Shown: positions 60,682-64,000 of the stretch, in pieces
Numbering within the stretch: position 1 is the first letter of the stretch
Layout of the letters: each line of letters begins with the position of its first letter
Assembly: GCA_900539175.1 (NCBI GenBank)
Contig: UQAW01000014.1
Span: forward strand, 1 to 64,000
DNA: 64,000 bases
Origin: an uncultured Lachnospiraceae bacterium
GTDB taxonomy: Bacteria; Bacillota; Clostridia; Lachnospirales; Lachnospiraceae
Reading direction: 5' to 3'
The notes under the pieces: generated by a model
Seen by the model: the letters and a program-made list of their open reading frames with translations, nothing else
Told to the model about the DNA's origin: nothing
The model's database searches: none
Made by a program: the position numbers and the translations under genes

Positions 60682-60943
60682 ACGGACGCAGCAGGAACGA
60701 ATCCGTGACAGGGAGGCAGGCTGTGCAGCTTCGAAGGTCTAAGAGGCAGGCGATACATTCTCCAGGGCACCGAGACAATTCAGCGAGAAATTCTGAGGAA
60801 TTTCTCACTTCAATGTCTCTGAGAAAGCGGTTTTGATAACCGCTTCCTCTCCCTGGAGCCTGTATCGCCTGCCTCTAAGACCTTCTGAAACTGTACAGCA
60901 ATGCCTCCCTGTCACGGATTCGTTCCTGCTGCTGTGTCGTTTC
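60682..60943. repeat. Large nested palindrome, about 262 bp
   Basis: Arms of 30 bases at 60689-60718 and 60902-60931 match perfectly, with weaker pairing extending outward. A further pair at 60733-60767 and 60851-60885 matches at 32 of 35 positions. Inside are GAGACA/TGTCTC, a GAGAAATTC/GAATTTCTC hairpin and an AAGCGGTT/AACCGCTT hairpin. No ORF or transposase lies within. As DNA it could extrude a cruciform; as RNA it would be a rod with side hairpins. It looks like a MITE or a structured non-coding RNA. Confidence 0.9.
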
Positions 60944-61116
60944 GTAAATTGTTTGATACGTCAACTTTCATAGAGGTTGTTCGTGAAGTGATTTCAGCAA
61001 GATATGTGTTTTCCTTTGCAGGGTGTATTGTATGAATGAACTCTGAGATATGATTTGGAATATAAAGGAAGCAAAAGCCTATAGAATCTATTATTCTCAA
61101 AGAAGATAATTCGTGA

Positions 61117-61319
61117 TATAATGAGTGCAAGCGAGGAAAGGCTGCTTGCAGACTTGAGGAGCGACGAATGTTGACTGTGATGAAATCACAGTATAATGAG
61201 TGCAAGCGAGGAAAGGCTGCTTGCAGACTTGAGGAGCGACGAATGTTGACTGTGATGAAATCACAGTATAATGAGTGCAAGCGAGGAAAGGCTGCTTGCA
61301 GACTTGAGGAGCGGTGAAT
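61117..61319 (+). repeat. 75-bp direct tandem repeat, two full copies and a partial third
   Basis: Units start at 61117, 61192 and 61267 with a TATAAT. The first two are identical over almost the full length; the third diverges after 61308. Each unit has a GCAAGC/GCTTGC hairpin, a GAGGAG ribosome-site-like run, an ATG, a TTGACT and a TGTGAT/ATCACA hairpin. TTGACT stands 15 bases before the next TATAAT. Because 75 is a multiple of three, an ORF runs through from 61168 to 61317: 49 residues with a 25-residue repeat (MLTVMKSQYNECKRG...). It is directly upstream of the NYN gene. Confidence 0.9.
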
Positions 61320-61368
61320 GGGATTGAAGGAATTGAAGCAGGAGGGGAATGAGTGGATAATGAATTAA
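61318..61368 (+). CDS. Possible 16-codon leader ORF overlapping the NYN gene
   Basis: ATG at 61318 follows GAGGAG with good spacing and directly abuts the stop of the repeat-encoded ORF. The frame encodes MGLKELKQEGNEWIMN and ends at 61368, inside the NYN gene that starts at 61353. It could couple translation. Very short, so support is weak. Confidence 0.3.
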   Translation: MGLKELKQEGNEWIMN

Positions 61369-62147
61369 GATTTGCGGTTTTGATGGATGCGGACAATATT
61401 TCGGATAAGTATGTAAAAATTATTCTGGATGAGACTGCAAATAATGGGGTTATTACGTATAAGAGAATTTACGGGGACTGGACCAGCCCGAGGCTGGCGT
61501 CCTGGAAGAATGTGCTTTTGGATAATTCAATTATTCCGATGCAGCAGTATAGTTATACGACAGGTAAGAATTCTACGGATTCAGCTATGATCATTGATGC
61601 CATGGATATCTTGTATTCCGGGACCGTGGATGGATTCTGTATTGTATCATCGGACAGTGATTTTACCAGACTTGCGGCACGGCTGAGGGAGTCGGGGATG
61701 CAGGTGATCGGTATGGGTGAGAGTAAGACGCCGAAGCCGTTTATTTCAGCTTGTAATCAGTTTAAGTATCTGGATCTGCTGTATTCGAATCAGCAGGAGG
61801 AGGAAAAGGAGGAGACCAGAGAACGGCAGATTGAAATTAAGAGCACGGAGGTGGCTCCAGTTCGGCAGCAGGGGGCGGATTGGAAGGAAAAGGATCTTCG
61901 GCGGATTCGGAATACGGTCAATGCGATTATTAAAAAGTTTTCGGATGAGGACGGCTGGCTGTTCTGCGGGAAACTGGGAGATCAGTTATCAAAGCGTATG
62001 CCGGATTTTGATGTCAGAAATTATGGATTTTCAAAGTTGACTCCGTTTATCAAATCACTGGGAGATTATGAGGTGGAGAAGATTTCAGATATCAATGGGC
62101 AGAAGCAGATCTATTTCCGGCTGAAATCGAAGAAACATAATAAGTAG
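61353..62147 (+). CDS. NYN-domain RNase-like protein with C-terminal LOTUS (OST-HTH) domain
   Basis: The 264-residue protein begins with a PIN-like NYN domain (about 1-145). Acidic residues lie in LMDADNISD, STDSAMIIDAMDIL and SSDSDFTRLA, as in metal-dependent RNases. A charged linker and a LOTUS/OST-HTH domain (about 185-260; GWLFCGKLGDQLSKRMPDF) follow, which binds RNA, often G-quadruplex RNA. The GTG start has GGAGG 8 bases upstream. Bacterial proteins of this pairing are widespread and poorly studied. The 75-bp repeats in front could be its promoter array. Confidence 0.9.
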   Translation: MDNELRFAVLMDADNISDKYVKIILDETANNGVITYKRIYGDWTSPRLASWKNVLLDNSIIPMQQYSYTTGKNSTDSAMIIDAMDILYSGTVDGFCIVSSDSDFTRLAARLRESGMQVIGMGESKTPKPFISACNQFKYLDLLYSNQQEEEKEETRERQIEIKSTEVAPVRQQGADWKEKDLRRIRNTVNAIIKKFSDEDGWLFCGKLGDQLSKRMPDFDVRNYGFSKLTPFIKSLGDYEVEKISDINGQKQIYFRLKSKKHNK

Positions 62148-62201
62148 TTTTGTTGTGTTTATTGCAACGAAGGGATTGTTAGATAAGGAGTATAGGGAGT
62201 T

Positions 62202-62741
62202 ATGACAAGAGATGAAATAGAAGCATTTATTACGCAGTTTCCAATTTATCAGTATGCGTTTGTGGATACGGAGCAACTGGAGTTTTCGGATAAAGTACGT
62301 GTGATCTGTAAGAAAGAATGTCCACGCTACGGAAGTACCTGGTCTTGTCCTCCGGCTGTGGGAACTGTAGAGAAGTGTAAGAATAAGTGTCTGGAATACG
62401 ATCAGGCGTTGTTTTTCTCATCTGTGGCGGATGTGAAGGATTTTTCCAACATGGAAGAGACACTGAAGACGAAAGAGGAGCACGAGAAGATGACGGGGAT
62501 CATCGAACAGTATCTGAAGGATCAGTCGATGTTTGTCTATACCCTGTCTACGGAATCCTGTTCCATCTGTGAGAAATGTACTTATCCGAAGGGAAGCTGC
62601 CGTCATCCGGATCGTATGCATCCCTGTATCGAAAGTCATGGAATTGTGGTACCGAATCTGATCGAACAGAATCTGATGGATTACTATCTGGGGGAACATC
62701 TTGTACTGTGGTTTTCATTGATTTTGTTCAAAGAGGCGTAA
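62202..62741 (+). CDS. DUF2284 cysteine-rich metal-binding protein
   Basis: The 179-residue protein has a ferredoxin-like set of cysteines (CKKECPRYGSTWSCPPAVG, then CSICEKCTYPKGSCRHPDRMHPC in parts). This matches the DUF2284 family, predicted to bind metal or an Fe-S cluster. Function is unknown. It has an AAGGAG site and starts 55 bases behind the NYN gene; the C-terminus appears complete. Confidence 0.88.
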   Translation: MTRDEIEAFITQFPIYQYAFVDTEQLEFSDKVRVICKKECPRYGSTWSCPPAVGTVEKCKNKCLEYDQALFFSSVADVKDFSNMEETLKTKEEHEKMTGIIEQYLKDQSMFVYTLSTESCSICEKCTYPKGSCRHPDRMHPCIESHGIVVPNLIEQNLMDYYLGEHLVLWFSLILFKEA

Positions 62742-62767
62742 GGAATTCTGAAAAGAAAGAGTCTTGC

Positions 62768-62796
62768 GCATAATCGGTAGTCCGGCCGCATATAGT
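62768..62796 (+). promoter_or_regulatory. Candidate sigma-E promoter of yqfC
   Basis: GCATA, 16 bases and CATATAGT match the sigma-E pattern, 25 bases before the GTG start. The spacing equals that of the candidate promoter at 792-821. Confidence 0.55.
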
Positions 62797-62821
62797 ATTC
62801 AAGAAAGCAAGGTAGGAGCCT

Positions 62822-63103
62822 GTGCCTTTGAAGAAGAAGAGTCATCCCATCGGCTCTGCCTTGAGCCGGATACAGATTCCCGCCGATCTGGCTTATCAGG
62901 AATCGGTGATTACGTTCTGGGGAAAGCGGGAAGTCTGTGTTGAGAATTACCGGCGTATCTGCGAGTATTGCAGCGGCCGGATCGTACTTTTATTGAAAAG
63001 CGGAAAATTGTGTATCAGCGGAACAAATCTGAACATTACCTATTACAGCAAAGAAGAGATGAAAATCTCCGGTCAGATACAACAGATAACCTTCGAACCA
63101 TAA
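62822..63103 (+). CDS. yqfC: Sporulation protein YqfC
   Basis: The 93-residue protein matches YqfC (IPADLAYQESVITFWGKREVCVENYRRI, in parts, and YYSKEEMKISGQI). In Bacillus yqfC-yqfD is made in the mother cell under sigma-E; later work in Bacillus ties the pair to forespore membrane processes. GTG start with AGGAG nine bases upstream. yqfD starts 36 bases downstream. Confidence 0.93.
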   Translation: MPLKKKSHPIGSALSRIQIPADLAYQESVITFWGKREVCVENYRRICEYCSGRIVLLLKSGKLCISGTNLNITYYSKEEMKISGQIQQITFEP

Positions 63104-63139
63104 GGTTTGAAAGGATCAAGGAGTGCGAAAGGAGAACTT

Positions 63140-64000
63140 ATGAATCTTCTGATTCGGTATTGTAAGGGATATGTCCGTGTCCGTCTTATCGGCAATATGC
63201 CTGAGAGATTCCTGAATCTTTGTGCGGCAAATCAGATTTTTCTCTGGAATCTGCTTTCTGATGAGGGAAGTTATCTGTTGTCCATGTCAATACAGGATTT
63301 TCGCAGACTCAAGCCACTTTGCCGGAAGAGCGGCTGTACACTTCATATTGTGGAAAAGCATGGAATGCCCTTCTTTTTTTATCAAAACAGAAAAAGGAAG
63401 GGATTTTTTATTGGGATTTTTTTGTTTGCAGGTCTTTTGTATCTGTTATCCTGTTTTATCTGGAATATTCATGTGGATGGAAATCATGCCAACAGCACAT
63501 ATGCGATTCTGGCATTTCTGGAACAAAAAGGAGTCCACCATGGTATCTGGAAAAATAGAATTGTCTGTCAGGATATTTCTGCGGAAGTCCGGCAGGCATT
63601 TCCCAATATTACCTGGGTTTCCACAAAGATTCAGGGTACGCAGCTTATTGTGGAAGTGAAGGAGAATGTAGACGGGTATCAGGAGCAGGAAGAGGATTTG
63701 CAGGAGGAATCTGCCTGCGATCTGATTGCAGAAAAAGCAGGAACAGTGGTTCGGATCGTGACCCGAAGCGGAATTCCGAAGGTTTCCGAAGGAACAGTCT
63801 GCGAGCAGGGGGATGTGTTGGTGAGCGGTGAAATCCCGATTGTAGATGACAGTGGGGAGACCATTCGTTACGAATATGTACATGCTGACAGTGATATTTA
63901 TCTTATGACACGTTATTACTATTATAGGGAATTTGAGAGAAACTATGTACACAGGGAATACGAAGAGGAAACAAGTGACGTTCCGTTTCTGGAAATTGGA
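63140..64000 (+). CDS. yqfD: Sporulation protein YqfD, truncated by the window edge
   Basis: The first 287 residues are present and the frame is still open at the last base. YqfD has a short cytoplasmic N-terminal domain, one membrane helix (GFFIGIFLFAGLLYLLSCFIW, in parts, about 93-112) and a large extracytoplasmic domain with FtsQ/POTRA-like character (HVDGNHANSTYAIL). GGAG lies before the ATG. It forms an operon with yqfC. Confidence 0.93.
   Translation, partial: MNLLIRYCKGYVRVRLIGNMPERFLNLCAANQIFLWNLLSDEGSYLLSMSIQDFRRLKPLCRKSGCTLHIVEKHGMPFFFYQNRKRKGFFIGIFLFAGLLYLLSCFIWNIHVDGNHANSTYAILAFLEQKGVHHGIWKNRIVCQDISAEVRQAFPNITWVSTKIQGTQLIVEVKENVDGYQEQEEDLQEESACDLIAEKAGTVVRIVTRSGIPKVSEGTVCEQGDVLVSGEIPIVDDSGETIRYEYVHADSDIYLMTRYYYYREFERNYVHREYEEETSDVPFLEIG

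Noticed and set aside
61117..61319. CRISPR-like direct repeats
   Set aside because: The repeats are contiguous 75-bp units without variable spacers, and no cas gene is present.
1..64000. Prophage, integron, defence island or biosynthetic cluster
   Set aside because: All recognised genes are housekeeping, transport, regulation or sporulation; no integrase, transposase, restriction or synthase genes were seen.

Overview
The window looks like chromosome of a spore-forming, anaerobic Clostridia of the Lachnospiraceae type (genus not resolved). The basis is Firmicutes-style Shine-Dalgarno sites before almost every gene, a T-box leader, yqfC/yqfD and SpoIIIE-type sporulation genes, an NfnAB pair, the Rex redox repressor, a 444-residue GlnA followed by an ANTAR regulator, and a non-discriminating AspRS with GatCAB. 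I saw no rRNA, tRNA, CRISPR array, phage module or transposase gene. Nearly everything is core chromosome; the unusual material is in the intergenic DNA.

Layout: 1-1.3 kb holds a Met-rich overlapping gene pair on the minus strand with a sigma-E-like promoter. 1.3-5.8 kb is one large secreted GH51 arabinofuranosidase with three SLH repeats. 5.9-8.0 kb (minus) has a small Cys/Gly-repeat protein and a CspA-like subtilase. 8.1-9.5 kb is purF and 9.6-11.4 kb an ammonium channel fused to a P-II domain. 11.8-23.2 kb runs pyrG, gltB, gltD, glnA, an ANTAR regulator and dapL. 23.2-28.6 kb is an Asn-decoding module: T-box leader, a long perfect-looking palindrome, aspS, gatC, gatA, gatB, then a second subtilase. 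29.5-31.5 kb has a GntR regulator with icd. 31.6-39.2 kb holds an ABC-F protein (minus), rex, NAD(P)HX repair, mazF, yebC, tepA and uppP. 39.3-47.2 kb holds a DNA translocase, a zinc-ribbon/TPR membrane protein, nfnAB, a Dabb protein, an MBL hydrolase and rlmH. 47.5-50.5 kb has a split chromate transporter pair with a divergent LysR regulator and a tandem DUF305 protein. 50.8-56 kb is an ABC transporter with its own two-component system. 56.3-59.9 kb has an AGCS amino-acid symporter, a HAD hydrolase and a second-type RsmH. 60-64 kb has a lipoprotein, a 240-bp multi-nested palindrome, a 75-bp tandem repeat, a NYN-LOTUS protein, DUF2284, yqfC and the start of yqfD.

How it works together: amt-glnB, gltBD, glnA and the ANTAR protein form a nitrogen-assimilation group. 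The ANTAR gene behind glnA recalls nitR of Clostridium saccharobutylicum. The amt-glnB promoter is followed within about ten bases by a complete intrinsic terminator, which suggests that ammonium uptake is controlled by antitermination. The AspRS carries the residues expected of a non-discriminating enzyme, and a T-box with a candidate AAC (Asn) specifier precedes it.

Nothing here can be called a new defence or biosynthetic system with confidence. The best candidates for undescribed biology are the dispersed palindromes just upstream of start codons, a 162-bp inverted-repeat element with a 53-codon ORF inside the gltB leader, the 75-bp promoter-bearing tandem repeat, the Cys/Gly small protein, and the Met-rich pair sharing its promoter spacing with yqfC.
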